DNA of 64,000 nucleotides. It comes from Maricaulis sp. (GTDB taxonomy: Bacteria > Pseudomonadota > Alphaproteobacteria > Caulobacterales > Maricaulaceae). Made by a program: the position numbers and the translations under genes. Numbering within the stretch: position 1 is the first letter of the stretch; each line of letters begins with the position of its first letter. The stretch is taken from contig NZ_JAEPOL010000006.1 in assembly GCF_017642925.1 (NCBI RefSeq), positions 1 to 64,000 on the forward strand, in the 5' to 3' direction. This document shows positions 1 through 8,451 of this stretch, in pieces. The notes beneath the pieces were generated by a model, which worked only from the letters and a program-made list of their open reading frames with translations, was not told the DNA's origin and did no database searches.

Positions 1-727
1 GTCCGAGCTCGGGATGATACGCCCGGTTCTTGTAGTGGTAGAGGCCGGTTTCGGGCAGCCAGACCTGGCCGGTATAGCCGAAGCGGCCGGCATTGCCGCT
101 CGCCGGGGCGCCGTATTCGTCATAGCTGTTGATCTGGATCGCCGCGCCCGACCAGTCGGTCACCGCAACGATAGACCCCCGCTCGTCCGCCAGCAGCCAT
201 TGCCGCGTCGACACCGACGTGCCGGCATATTGCACCAGCGGCTCGTCCGCGCCGGGCCCGTGAACATACCGCGCCGTCAGCGTGCCGGAGCCGTCATACT
301 CCGCGATCAGGTCGAGACCGTCATACTGCATCTCGCGGAAGGTGATCCCCGTGCCCGAGGTCTCCTGCAGACGCCCCGCCGGATCATAGGCCAGATCGAT
401 CGACGTCCCGACACCGCTCAGCCGGTTGTAGTGATCGTATTGATAGGTCTGGCCCTGGTGATCCCGGGTCATGTTTCCCCGGCCGTCATACTGCGGCGCC
501 GTCGACTGGCCCGTCACCGAGAGCAACTGGTTGAGACCGCTATAGCTCGCCGCTTCGTCGAAATTGACGAAGTCGGTCCAGGCATAACCGGTATTGCTGT
601 CCGTCCGGCTGACGATCTGGCCGGCCGGATTGTGACTGAAGCTCAGCGTGCGGTCGTCGGACGTGCCGGCCAGGTTCTGCACCAGCTCGTCCAGCCGCGA
701 GGCGGCTATCTTTTCTTTCGAAAAAAG
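1..727 (-). pseudogene. Displaced (orphan) Rhs core fragment, runs off left edge
   Basis: Seen: positions 21-705 match 1639-2323 inside the full-length rhs gene at a constant offset of 1618 bases, with scattered substitutions and no indel noticed. The reading frame is the same as in the parent (it ends in YKNRAYHPELG near the edge) and stays open to position 1. Upstream the frame is closed by a TGA at 728-730, and I find no ATG, GTG or TTG with a ribosome site before the homology begins, so the module lacks its own start. Known: Rhs, CdiA and WapA loci often keep orphan modules downstream of the intact gene, made of a piece of core plus an alternative toxin tip. Inference: this is such a module, and its tip would lie left of the window. 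Alternatively it is simply a decaying duplication. Confidence 0.8.
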
Positions 728-885
728 TCATACCACATTATTGAAACCGAAGAAAACGCCAAAATACTAGAAAAATAAATAACAGAAGAGCGTAAGTCTA
801 AATACGGAAACATAAGAAACACACTCGAAATAGGTATAATAGAAAATATTATACCTAATATCAATTTCCTAACATGATTAGTCAC
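706..885 (-). CDS. Tiny two-helix membrane protein, candidate Rhs immunity protein
   Basis: A 59-residue protein if started at GTG 885, which has a GGAG eight bases upstream and lies five bases after the rhs stop codon; a TTG at 903 in the same frame has no well-placed ribosome site. The protein is almost entirely two hydrophobic segments (LILGIIFSIIPISSVFLMF and VIYFSSILAFSSVSIMWY) ending in a basic FFRKKR. Codons are strongly AT-rich, unlike the GC-rich neighbours. Its TAG stop (706-708) abuts the first base of the orphan Rhs homology. Known: a small gene immediately after an rhs tip commonly encodes the cognate immunity protein, and membrane immunity proteins often face pore-forming or membrane-active toxins. 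The function is inferred from position only; no family is recognised. Confidence 0.6.
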   Translation of the reverse strand: MTNHVRKLILGIIFSIIPISSVFLMFPYLDLRSSVIYFSSILAFSSVSIMWYDFFRKKR

Positions 886-890
886 AAATT

Positions 891-3800
891 CTACTCCGCA
901 CAATACATGCTAATAACACCTCGGATGGTCAATTCGCCAGACAATTGTGTATCCAGGGCAACACCTGAGTTCAAAAGGGCTGCAACAAAAGCACCTTTCT
1001 GCGCTCCGCTTAAATTGTCAAAATTTGCCAGCTTTGACAACAGTTGACCTCCAAGCGCCCCAGAAGTGGAACCACTCCCTATAATAAATAGGTCCCTAGC
1101 AACCCCTTCCCAGTCTACTGGAATTCTGCCATTCACCATTCCGGTAGCCCCAATGTAGCCAGGAGTAAACTCAAGTCCGCCACCACCAACAGGACGCATA
1201 TAAGGGCTTGGCCTCCACGGGGACCAGCCATTCGGCGTTACGGGGGTATAACCATCGGGGACACGAGCCAGGCGTTCAGAGCAGGTCATTCCATCTTGTT
1301 CGGACTGCTCAGAAGCCCCGCCCAGATAGTTTCCTTCAGAATCGTAGAAGTCATAGACCGGGACCACGATCGTCCACGGGTCGCCACCATAAAGCGCCTC
1401 GAGGACATCTTCATAGGACATACAGAACCCGCGGCAGGGGTCGTCAAGCTCCGGCGTCGTCACCGTCACGACATCGCAGTTCGGGGGATTGCAGGGCGGC
1501 GGTCCCGTGTCATCCTGCCGCAACCCCAACGGATCCACAAAATTCACCGGATCCCCGCCCACATAGGCATAGAGATTCATCCCCCCGTTCACCCCGATCG
1601 GGTCCGTCTGCATGAACCTTCCAAGCTCCGGGTTATATGCCCGGTTCTTGTAGTGGTAGAGGCCGGTTTCGGGGAGCCAGACCTGGCCGGTATAGCCGAA
1701 GCGGCCGGCATTGCCCGGCGCCGGGGCGCCGTATTCGTCATAGCTGTTGATCTGGATCGACGCGCCCGACCAGTCGGTCACCGCCACGATAGACCCCCGC
1801 TCGTCCGCCAGCAGCCATTGCCGCGTCGACACCGACGTGCCGGCATATTGCACCAGCGGCTCGTCCGCGCCGGGCCCGTGAACATACCGCGCCGTCAGCG
1901 TGCCGGTGTTGTTGTATTCCGCGATCAGGTCGAGACCGTCATATTGCATCTCGCGGAAGGTGATCCCCGTGCCCGAGGTCTCCTGCAGACGCCCGGCCGG
2001 ATCATAGGCCAGATCGATCGACGTCCCGACACCGCTCAGCCGGTTGTAGTGATCGTATTCATAGGTCTGGCCCTGGTGGTCCCGGGTCATATTGCCCCGG
2101 CCGTCATATTGCGGCGCCGTCGACTGGGCGGTCACCGAGAGCAACTGGTTGAGACCGTTATAGCTCGTCGCCTCGTCGAAATTGACGAAGTCGGTCCAGG
2201 CATAGCCGGTATTGCTGTCCGTCCGGCTGGCGATCTGGCCCGCCGGGTTATGGCTGAAGGTCAGGGTGCGGTCGTCGGACGTGCCGGCCAGGTTCTGCAC
2301 CAGTTCGTCCAGCCGCGAGGCGGCGTCGTAATCATAATCCGTCGTCACCCCATTGCCGCGCGTCAGCAGGGTGCGCCGGCCATGCTGGTCATAGGTGAAG
2401 TCCGCCAGGCGTTCGAGGCCCGTCGTGTCGCCATTCTCGAAAATCGAGGCCAGCTGGCCGCCGCGCGTATAGGCATAGCTGACGTAATAACTGTCCGGCC
2501 AGGTCATGCGCGTGCGCTGGCCCGCCTCATTGTAGAGATAGCTGACCGTACCGTTTGCCCCGTCATTCTGCGAAGCCAGCCAGCCGCGGCCGTTATAGGT
2601 GTTGGCGATCGTCTGCGACCCGTTCGAGACCGTCAGGATGCGGCCGTGATTGTCATAGGTATAGCTGGTGTCCGCCGTGCCGGACGGGGCATCGACATTG
2701 GTGATCCGGTTGAGATTGTCATAGGTGTAATCGAAGACCTGCCCTGTGCGGACCCGCCGCTGGGAGATGCGGCCATAACTGTCATAGGTCAGGCGTTCAT
2801 AATCCGAGGCATTGGACGTGCCCGCCCCCTGGGTCGAGGAGGGATAGCGCGTGTATTGCAGCCGGTCGAACGTATCGTAGTGATAGGTCATACGATTGTT
2901 CTCGCCATCGGTCAGGCTGGCGACCCGGCCATTGGCGGTATAGGTCCAGGCTGCCTCCACGGCCGCAGCAGATGTGCCATAGGCGGTCGTCACCTGGGTG
3001 CGGCGGCTGGACGTGTCATAAGCCGTGCGGGTGATCCGGTCGGGCCCGTAACTGCCGGCCGTCGCCAGCGTGCAGGCCGAGGAGGGCGGGCTGGCGTAAG
3101 TAGCCGGGTTCATCCGCTGGACCACGCAATCGGTACGCCCGGCATTGTCGTAGGAATACTGTACCAGCGCATGCGTCGTGGAACCGGTCATCAGACGCGA
3201 GGCCGAGAGGCGGTGCGAGGTGTCATAGGTGACGGTCTGGCGCTCGATCTCGGAGAAACTCGTCCAGGCACTGCCATAGCCGGGCATGGTGCCGAACTGG
3301 ACCTGGGTCACCTGGCCGCGCGTATTATAGGTGGTTCGCCGGGCAGAATGGGTCAGCGGACCGCCGGCATCCGGGTCCGGCCCGATCTGGCCGGTCGGCC
3401 GGCGCAGCGCATCATAGGCGAAGACGGTGCGGTTGTTCGTGCCGTGCAGGGGCGGGTCGAGCGAGACCAGATTGCCCACCGCATCGTATTGCATCGTGCT
3501 GGTCGCGCTGAGCGCGCCATCGCCGGCCGCCTCGGTCTGCGCGGTGAGGCGCAGATTATTGGCCACGCCGGACGCGCCGTACACCATTGTGGTGTCGATG
3601 CGATAGGATGAATTGGTGCAGCTGGGACCGGAACCCTGGCGGCAGGTGGAAACCTGTGTCGGCAGGTAGATCGGGCCGGGACCGGCGAGCACCGACCCGG
3701 TGCCCTTGTGATACCAGGCATAAAGGCCGGCATAGGTGACCCGGACCTGCGGCCGGGCGAGACCGCCCGCCGGGGCGGGCTGCGTCACCGTCAACACGCC

Positions 3801-5159
3801 GCCATGCGTGCTGTCATAGGTGAAATCGGTCTGGTTGCCGGCGCCATCCTTGACCCAGCTCGGCTGGTTGCAGGTCACCGGATTGGAACAGCTGGCGGGG
3901 TAGGATGCCGTCATCCGCGTGACGGTGGCCAACCCGCTCTTGGCGTGCTCGACCACCGAGGTCACATTGCCGCGGCTGTCATAGCCATAACTGACATAAT
4001 TGCCTTCCGGCGCCGTGATCCGGGTGAGCTGGCGGCTGGAATTATAGGTGTATTCGGTGCGGTCTCCGGAGGGCCGTTCCACCGCCGTGATCTGCCCGGT
4101 CGACAGGCTGGATTCGACCTTGGTGTTGCCGGCCGCGCCGGGCGAATTCACCGTCGTCGTGCGTGTCCCGCCGCTGTCGGCATAGGTGTAGGACGTGCTC
4201 AGGCCATTGGCCGTGACCGACGAGACGCGGCCGGACGTATAGCTGTAGGTGATATCGTTGGCGGCGCTGCCGGGAAAGCGGATCCCGGTGACGCGGCCGG
4301 AGCCGTCGCGGACGAAACGTGTGACCCGGCTTTCGCTGTCGGTGTAGAGCCAGTCATTGCCCGACAGACCGATGGAGAGCGAGGGCCAGTCCTGGGAAAA
4401 GGAACAGGTGGACGCGATCGGAGCGCAGTATTCTTCCGCCATGTTGAACAGGACGGCCCGGATCGGCCGCGCCCAATACACGGTTTCGGCGGGGAAGATC
4501 GACCCGCCGTCCAGGGCGTAGCTGATGTGCAGCTGGTAGCCGCGATTGGTCGTTACCGCCTGCAGGCGCGAATAGCCATGGTCCGGATCGATGCAGGGAA
4601 GGCCGCCACAATAGGTTTTTTCGAACGCGACCGAATAGTGATAGGTCCATTCCTCCCCGTTCGGGAAGGCGATGGACCGCACGACGGCCCTGTCCGCACC
4701 GTAAAAGGCCTGATGCCCGATATCCTGGTGCTGATAGGTCACCACGGTGCCGTCCGCCGTGGTGTAGGTATAGGTCGTCCCGCTCTGCACCAGGGTCGAA
4801 CCGGACGGTGTCTCCGGCGTATAGGTCGTCCCGGAGACGGTGAATGTCTCGGCCGAGCTGTGCAGGGTGACAATGACGGTCGAGCCGTTCGATGCGATCC
4901 CGCCCATCACGCTGTGGTGCCAGTCATTGCCGACATAGTTCTGGGAATAGCTCAGCCCGCCATTGGCCGGATCGCCGATACTGATCCCCGGCGAACTCAC
5001 CACCGGCGTGCCCGATGGCAGGTTGACGCCATTGCCGTCGACTGCGGGGTAGACCAGTGGCAGGGCCGCACCGCCCTGCGCGAGGGACGGCGCTGCAAAC
5101 GCTGAAATTGCAAGCAGGCAGGCGACAAGACCAGCGGACAACAGACGGACGAACGGCAT
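891..5159 (-). CDS. Sec-exported Rhs/YD-repeat protein with variable C-terminal tip
   Basis: 1422 residues. It starts with a clear signal peptide (residues 1-28, VACLLAISAFAAPSLAQ) and has GGAG seven bases before the ATG. Many YD-type repeats (Y-DxxGR, YTYDxxNR and similar) fill roughly residues 290-1150. The Rhs-associated core follows (YNPELGRFMQTDPIG near residue 1175, ending VDPLGL near 1213). The last ~205 residues are different in kind: a Pro/Cys-containing stretch and then a Gly/Ala/Leu-rich region ending MYCAE, encoded by AT-richer DNA. Known: YD repeats form a shell enclosing a C-terminal toxin that is released after the DPxGL motif. I do not recognise the tip's activity. The gene lies 60 bp after a small exported YD protein gene and precedes a likely immunity gene. 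No VgrG, PAAR or T6SS gene is nearby, so export is probably by Sec. Confidence 0.9.
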   Translation of the reverse strand: MPFVRLLSAGLVACLLAISAFAAPSLAQGGAALPLVYPAVDGNGVNLPSGTPVVSSPGISIGDPANGGLSYSQNYVGNDWHHSVMGGIASNGSTVIVTLHSSAETFTVSGTTYTPETPSGSTLVQSGTTYTYTTADGTVVTYQHQDIGHQAFYGADRAVVRSIAFPNGEEWTYHYSVAFEKTYCGGLPCIDPDHGYSRLQAVTTNRGYQLHISYALDGGSIFPAETVYWARPIRAVLFNMAEEYCAPIASTCSFSQDWPSLSIGLSGNDWLYTDSESRVTRFVRDGSGRVTGIRFPGSAANDITYSYTSGRVSSVTANGLSTSYTYADSGGTRTTTVNSPGAAGNTKVESSLSTGQITAVERPSGDRTEYTYNSSRQLTRITAPEGNYVSYGYDSRGNVTSVVEHAKSGLATVTRMTASYPASCSNPVTCNQPSWVKDGAGNQTDFTYDSTHGGVLTVTQPAPAGGLARPQVRVTYAGLYAWYHKGTGSVLAGPGPIYLPTQVSTCRQGSGPSCTNSSYRIDTTMVYGASGVANNLRLTAQTEAAGDGALSATSTMQYDAVGNLVSLDPPLHGTNNRTVFAYDALRRPTGQIGPDPDAGGPLTHSARRTTYNTRGQVTQVQFGTMPGYGSAWTSFSEIERQTVTYDTSHRLSASRLMTGSTTHALVQYSYDNAGRTDCVVQRMNPATYASPPSSACTLATAGSYGPDRITRTAYDTSSRRTQVTTAYGTSAAAVEAAWTYTANGRVASLTDGENNRMTYHYDTFDRLQYTRYPSSTQGAGTSNASDYERLTYDSYGRISQRRVRTGQVFDYTYDNLNRITNVDAPSGTADTSYTYDNHGRILTVSNGSQTIANTYNGRGWLASQNDGANGTVSYLYNEAGQRTRMTWPDSYYVSYAYTRGGQLASIFENGDTTGLERLADFTYDQHGRRTLLTRGNGVTTDYDYDAASRLDELVQNLAGTSDDRTLTFSHNPAGQIASRTDSNTGYAWTDFVNFDEATSYNGLNQLLSVTAQSTAPQYDGRGNMTRDHQGQTYEYDHYNRLSGVGTSIDLAYDPAGRLQETSGTGITFREMQYDGLDLIAEYNNTGTLTARYVHGPGADEPLVQYAGTSVSTRQWLLADERGSIVAVTDWSGASIQINSYDEYGAPAPGNAGRFGYTGQVWLPETGLYHYKNRAYNPELGRFMQTDPIGVNGGMNLYAYVGGDPVNFVDPLGLRQDDTGPPPCNPPNCDVVTVTTPELDDPCRGFCMSYEDVLEALYGGDPWTIVVPVYDFYDSEGNYLGGASEQSEQDGMTCSERLARVPDGYTPVTPNGWSPWRPSPYMRPVGGGGLEFTPGYIGATGMVNGRIPVDWEGVARDLFIIGSGSTSGALGGQLLSKLANFDNLSGAQKGAFVAALLNSGVALDTQLSGELTIRGVISMYCAE

Positions 5160-5219
5160 GGAGATACTCCGGAAATCGGATCCTGGAACAGACGTCAGGC
5201 GGGCAGGAAAACGCGCCGG

Positions 5220-5441
5220 TCAGGCGCCGGTCGTCTTCTTGCGCGTGCGGTTGTCCGCGTCGTCGTATTCGTATTCGCGCTTCACGCCGTGATTGGGTCC
5301 GCCGGAGTGCTGGACCTCGACCACACGCCCCTGGGCGTCATAGGTGTAGGTGACGGTTTCCTGGGCGGCAGCTGCGCCCAGCGGAAGGGTCAGCGCGCCC
5401 AGAGCCCCGGTCAGGGCAGAGCCCAGCAAGAATTTTCGCAT
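5220..5441 (-). CDS. Small exported YD-repeat protein
   Basis: 73 residues, starting at ATG 5441, which has GGAGGGAC just upstream; a longer frame to 5558 has no such site. Residues 1-25 form a signal peptide (LLGSALTGALGALTLPLGAAAAQ). The mature part (~48 residues) is basically one or two YD-like units, VTYTYDAQGRVVEV and REYEYDDADNRTRKKT. It is transcribed in the same direction as the large Rhs gene 60 bp downstream, so the two probably form an operon. It may be a remnant of an rhs N terminus or a separate small partner; the intact signal peptide, ribosome site and stop argue for an expressed gene. Function unknown. Confidence 0.7.
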   Translation of the reverse strand: MRKFLLGSALTGALGALTLPLGAAAAQETVTYTYDAQGRVVEVQHSGGPNHGVKREYEYDDADNRTRKKTTGA

Positions 5442-5630
5442 GATATGTCCCTCCGCTACGCGCCGGCCGGCGGGCCGGAACCGCCCCGTCCTCACGCGAC
5501 AGGGGCTCGAAAATTTCGCGTCCAAGGCGAGTACGGCACAGCCGCGGGATACAATCAATGATTTTGTGCGCGGCAGGCGAAATTTGACGTTAACGCAAAA
5601 GCGCGAATTGAAACCAGGCCGCCCGGCCCC

Positions 5631-6944
5631 CTACCCCCGCAGCCGTCCCGCGATGCGCAGGGCGTTTTGCTTGATCAGGTCTGCGGCCTGTTCGGCATAT
5701 CCGGCACTCTTGCCCGCAAGCGCCGCAACATGGTTCGTGGCCGAGACGCGGTGCGCCACGAGGGCGTCGACGATCTCCTGGACCCGCAGGCGGACATCGC
5801 CGGCGCGGTAGCCGCCGGCCCTGGCGATGGCGGTCCAGTGATCCGCGGTGATATCGGCGGGCCTTCGCTTCCTGCCGGCGACATTCTGCGCAAAGTATTG
5901 CGCCACATCAGGCCAGGGCAGGACGCTGGAGACGTCATAGAGCGGCGCCAGCTGCGGATCGCCGCCGATGGGCAGGAGGACGGAGTAGTTCTTGGCGTGC
6001 GCGTCGGTATTGGCAACGAGAATGTTGAAGATGAGCTGGTCGAGCAGGGCCAGCGCACCGGCGGGCGGCAAATGGCGGCCTGTGCCCAGGAGTTGCGGCA
6101 GGGACAATCCGGGACGGGTGCCGCGCTCATACTTGCGCCCCGGCGGGATGCCGTTGGCCTGGGCGAAGTCTTCCTGGTGGATCCGTTGCAGCTGCCCCGT
6201 ACGGCCCACCCGGCGGTCATAGCGCAGCACACAGATCGCCCTGCGGGCACCGGCGTGCAGGATGGACACTTCGGCCGCGGCGATCCCGGCGGCACTTGCC
6301 AGATGCAGACAATAGGCCTCGTTCTCCACGATGCCGGGCAGGCGTGGATTGTCCGGTTTCACGATCACTGTCGAGGGGGCACCGTTTCGCGGAATGGCGA
6401 GCCTGTCACCGTCGCCCGGCAAGCAAAGCACCGGCTTGCCCGCGGCGTCCAGCACGGCAAGCGCCGACTTTCTCTGCCCGCCGGCGAGCGAGACACGCAC
6501 ACCTTCTTCGCCCGCCAGGAAGGGGCGCTGCCGCAGATCCTCGAAATGGCGTTCGAGTGCGGCTTCGGGATCGTCGACCTCGTAGAAATCGGTCAGCGGC
6601 GTCCAGCGCCAGTCCGCCGGCACGGACGGCGTCTCGAAGGAGAGCGCGCCTGCCGTGTCGCCGCCGATCTCGCGCAGCACGGCCAGCGTGTCCGTCCGGT
6701 CCAGTCCCAAAGAACGGGTCAGGACGAGAAGCTGTTCCTCTTCCGGCAGAAGATTGGCCAGCCAGGGCGAAATCACCACTGACGGATGATGTTCCGCCTG
6801 AAGCGGCAAGGTCAGCGACAGGGGAAAGGCGTCGCGGGTCGCGCGCCATTTCTGCGCGTAGGCAAAGCTCAGCGCGCCATCATCCGCCACGCCGACATCG
6901 CCGACCCGCAGCGTGTCGAACCAGACCGGAACCCGCTGGATCAC
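5631..6944 (-). CDS. hipA: HipA-family serine/threonine kinase toxin
   Basis: 437 residues, starting at GTG 6944, which overlaps the antitoxin stop (GTGA). The HipA N-terminal subdomain covers about residues 1-110. The kinase part shows a glycine-rich loop LAGGQRKS (153-160), an ATP-binding lysine in STVIVKP (K196), the catalytic NTDAHAKN (312-319, D314) and the metal-binding LYDVSS (D337). Known: HipA kinases phosphorylate translation factors such as GltX, causing dormancy, and are held inactive by HipB on DNA. All catalytic residues are present, so the toxin looks functional. It is the second gene of a two-gene operon with operators upstream at 7235-7352. Confidence 0.93.
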   Translation of the reverse strand: MIQRVPVWFDTLRVGDVGVADDGALSFAYAQKWRATRDAFPLSLTLPLQAEHHPSVVISPWLANLLPEEEQLLVLTRSLGLDRTDTLAVLREIGGDTAGALSFETPSVPADWRWTPLTDFYEVDDPEAALERHFEDLRQRPFLAGEEGVRVSLAGGQRKSALAVLDAAGKPVLCLPGDGDRLAIPRNGAPSTVIVKPDNPRLPGIVENEAYCLHLASAAGIAAAEVSILHAGARRAICVLRYDRRVGRTGQLQRIHQEDFAQANGIPPGRKYERGTRPGLSLPQLLGTGRHLPPAGALALLDQLIFNILVANTDAHAKNYSVLLPIGGDPQLAPLYDVSSVLPWPDVAQYFAQNVAGRKRRPADITADHWTAIARAGGYRAGDVRLRVQEIVDALVAHRVSATNHVAALAGKSAGYAEQAADLIKQNALRIAGRLRG

Positions 6945-7222
6945 GTATAGTCTCCGAGATCATAGCCCTCGTCTGCCGCGCGGCCGGGCGCCTCTTCGGA
7001 CGGCGGCTCGACCAGCTCGCCGGCCGGAATGCGCAAGGCTGCGGCGATCCGGTAGAGGCTGGTCACGCGCAGGTCGCGCTTGCCGGTTTCGATCTGTGAC
7101 AGGGCAGGCGCACTGATACCGCTGAGACGCGCCAGTTCGTGCAGGCTCAGGCCACGCGCTTCACGGACCTTGCGAATGCGTCCGCCGAGTTGGACGAGAA
7201 CATTGTCGTTTCGATCGCTGAT
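6941..7222 (-). CDS. hipB: HipB-like XRE antitoxin, apparent ATC start
   Basis: The frame encodes a Cro/C1 helix-turn-helix (LGGRIRKVREARGLSLHELARLSGIS, then ALSQIETGKRDL) with a Pro/Glu-rich tail ending GYDLGDYT, and its TGA overlaps the hipA GTG. The frame is closed by a TAA at 7286-7288. Between that stop and the HTH there is no ATG, GTG or TTG in frame; the only nearby ATG (7203-7201) is out of frame. ATC at 7222-7220 has GGAG six bases upstream (7232-7229), which I take as the start, giving 93 residues. Known: HipB represses its own operon and neutralises HipA. A missing standard start could also reflect a single-base change or a sequencing error. The gene is easily missed by automatic callers. 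Confidence 0.75.
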   Translation of the reverse strand: MSDRNDNVLVQLGGRIRKVREARGLSLHELARLSGISAPALSQIETGKRDLRVTSLYRIAAALRIPAGELVEPPSEEAPGRAADEGYDLGDYT

Positions 7223-7234
7223 GGGACGCTCCGT

Positions 7235-7351
7235 TTTATCGAATTCGATAAAGCATGCCCTGTTCCGGTGTCGGGGGCAAGAATTTTATCGAAAACGGTA
7301 AACACATCGGGATCTGGCCCGGAAACCGGCCGGTTTTACCGAAAACGTAAA
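7235..7351. promoter_or_regulatory. Three hipBA operator palindromes at 50-bp spacing
   Basis: Three related sites lie in the hipB/dapD divergent region: 7235-7252 (TTTATCGAATTCGATAAA, a perfect palindrome), 7285-7302 (TTTATCGAAAACGGTAAA) and 7335-7351 (TTTACCGAAAACGTAAA, one base shorter between the half-sites). Their left ends are exactly 50 bp apart. Half-sites TTTAYC / GRTAAA separated by about six bases fit the operator layout of HipB-type dimers. The site nearest hipB lies only 13 bases before the proposed start. dapD begins 89 bp beyond the outermost site, so binding could also touch its promoter. The role as operator is inferred. Confidence 0.7.
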
Positions 7352-7439
7352 ACCATTTGGCCCGCACCGTCGCACTTCCCCCTCTCCCGCACCGGTGCTA
7401 AGTCGCGCTCATTCTCCGTATCAGCCTGACGAGCGAGCC

Positions 7440-8279
7440 ATGACCGACGCCCTGCAATCCGCCATCGAGACCGCCTGGGACAATCGCGACAGCGTGTCCG
7501 CCGACACGAAGGGCGAGGTGCGCGAGGCGGTGGAGACGGCGATCGGCCTGCTCGATGCCGGCAAGGCCCGCGTCGCCGAACGCGCCGGCAATGGCGCCAA
7601 TTCAAACAAGGACTGGGTCGTGAACCAGTGGCTCAAGAAAGCCGTGCTGCTGGGCTTCCGGCTCAATCCGATGGGTCTGGTCGAGGGCGGTGTCGCCGGT
7701 TCGAAATGGTGGGACAAGGTGCCCTCCAAGTTCGAGAACTGGGACGAGGCCGATTTCGCCGCCGCCGGCTTCCGCGCCGTGCCGCCCTGCGCCGTGCGCC
7801 GCGGCGCTTTCATCGCACCGGGTACGGTGCTGATGCCCTCCTATGTGAATATCGGGGCGTATGTGGACGAGGGCACGATGGTCGACACCTGGTCGACGGT
7901 CGGCTCCTGCGCCCAGATCGGCAAGAATGTCCACATCTCCGGCGGCGTCGGGATCGGCGGCGTGCTGGAACCGCTGCAGGCGGGCCCGGTGATCATCGAG
8001 GATGATGTCTTCATCGGCGCGCGCTCGGAAGTGGCCGAAGGCGTGATCGTACGCACCGGCGCCGTGATCTCCATGGGCGTCTTCCTGGGCCAGTCGACCA
8101 AGATCGTCGACCGCGCCACCGGCGAGATCACCCGCGGCGAAGTCCCCGAATACGCCGTCGTCGTGCCCGGCACGCTGCCGGACCCCAAGGGCGGCCCTTC
8201 CCTCGCCTGCGCCGTCATCGTCAAACGCGTGGACGCCCAGACGCGGGCGAAGACGGCCATTAACGAGCTGTTGCGGTAG
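7440..8279 (+). CDS. dapD: Tetrahydrodipicolinate N-succinyltransferase
   Basis: 279 residues from ATG 7440. It transfers succinyl from succinyl-CoA to tetrahydrodipicolinate in the lysine/meso-diaminopimelate pathway, in the cytoplasm. The N-terminal helical part ([21 protein letters not shown]) is followed by left-handed beta-helix hexapeptide repeats ([20 protein letters not shown], then [19 protein letters not shown] and [15 protein letters not shown]), as in DapD. Length is normal for the family. It is transcribed away from hipBA and stands apart from dapE (17712), the next enzyme but one in the same pathway. Confidence 0.96.
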   Translation: MTDALQSAIETAWDNRDSVSADTKGEVREAVETAIGLLDAGKARVAERAGNGANSNKDWVVNQWLKKAVLLGFRLNPMGLVEGGVAGSKWWDKVPSKFENWDEADFAAAGFRAVPPCAVRRGAFIAPGTVLMPSYVNIGAYVDEGTMVDTWSTVGSCAQIGKNVHISGGVGIGGVLEPLQAGPVIIEDDVFIGARSEVAEGVIVRTGAVISMGVFLGQSTKIVDRATGEITRGEVPEYAVVVPGTLPDPKGGPSLACAVIVKRVDAQTRAKTAINELLR

Positions 8280-8292
8280 GGCTACCTCCCAT

Positions 8293-8437
8293 CCTTCCCC
8301 TTGATGGGGAAGGGGGACCGCGCCGAAGGCGTGGTGGATGGGGTGAATCCCGGTGCCTGCGAGCTCGCCAACACCTCGCCCCCACCCCCTCCGAGCCGAG
8401 GCTCTGCCTCGGCCCACCTCCCCCATCAAGGGGGAGG
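8293..8437. repeat. Intergenic element bounded by two hairpins
   Basis: The 172-bp gap between dapD and the flavoprotein gene holds two strong hairpins: CCTTCCCC/GGGGAAGG (8293-8300 with 8306-8313) and CCTCCCCC/GGGGGAGG (8417-8424 with 8430-8437), with G/C-rich imperfect palindromes between. The same kind of flanking hairpins bound the gap at 9679-9872. The hairpin next to dapD may end its transcript, though no clear T run follows. Confidence 0.6.
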
Positions 8438-8451
8438 ATGGTGCAATTCCC

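Noticed and set aside
540-731. 63-codon minus-strand ORF within the orphan Rhs fragment
   Set aside because: It is in a different frame from the Rhs-like reading and gives an Arg-rich sequence; the homologous frame is the meaningful one.
1296-3611. Long plus-strand open frame (771 codons) across the rhs gene, and a similar one at 14-778
   Set aside because: Antisense shadow of the YD-repeat coding strand; composition follows the real frame, no ribosome site or recognisable domain, while the minus-strand frame gives a signal peptide and YD repeats.
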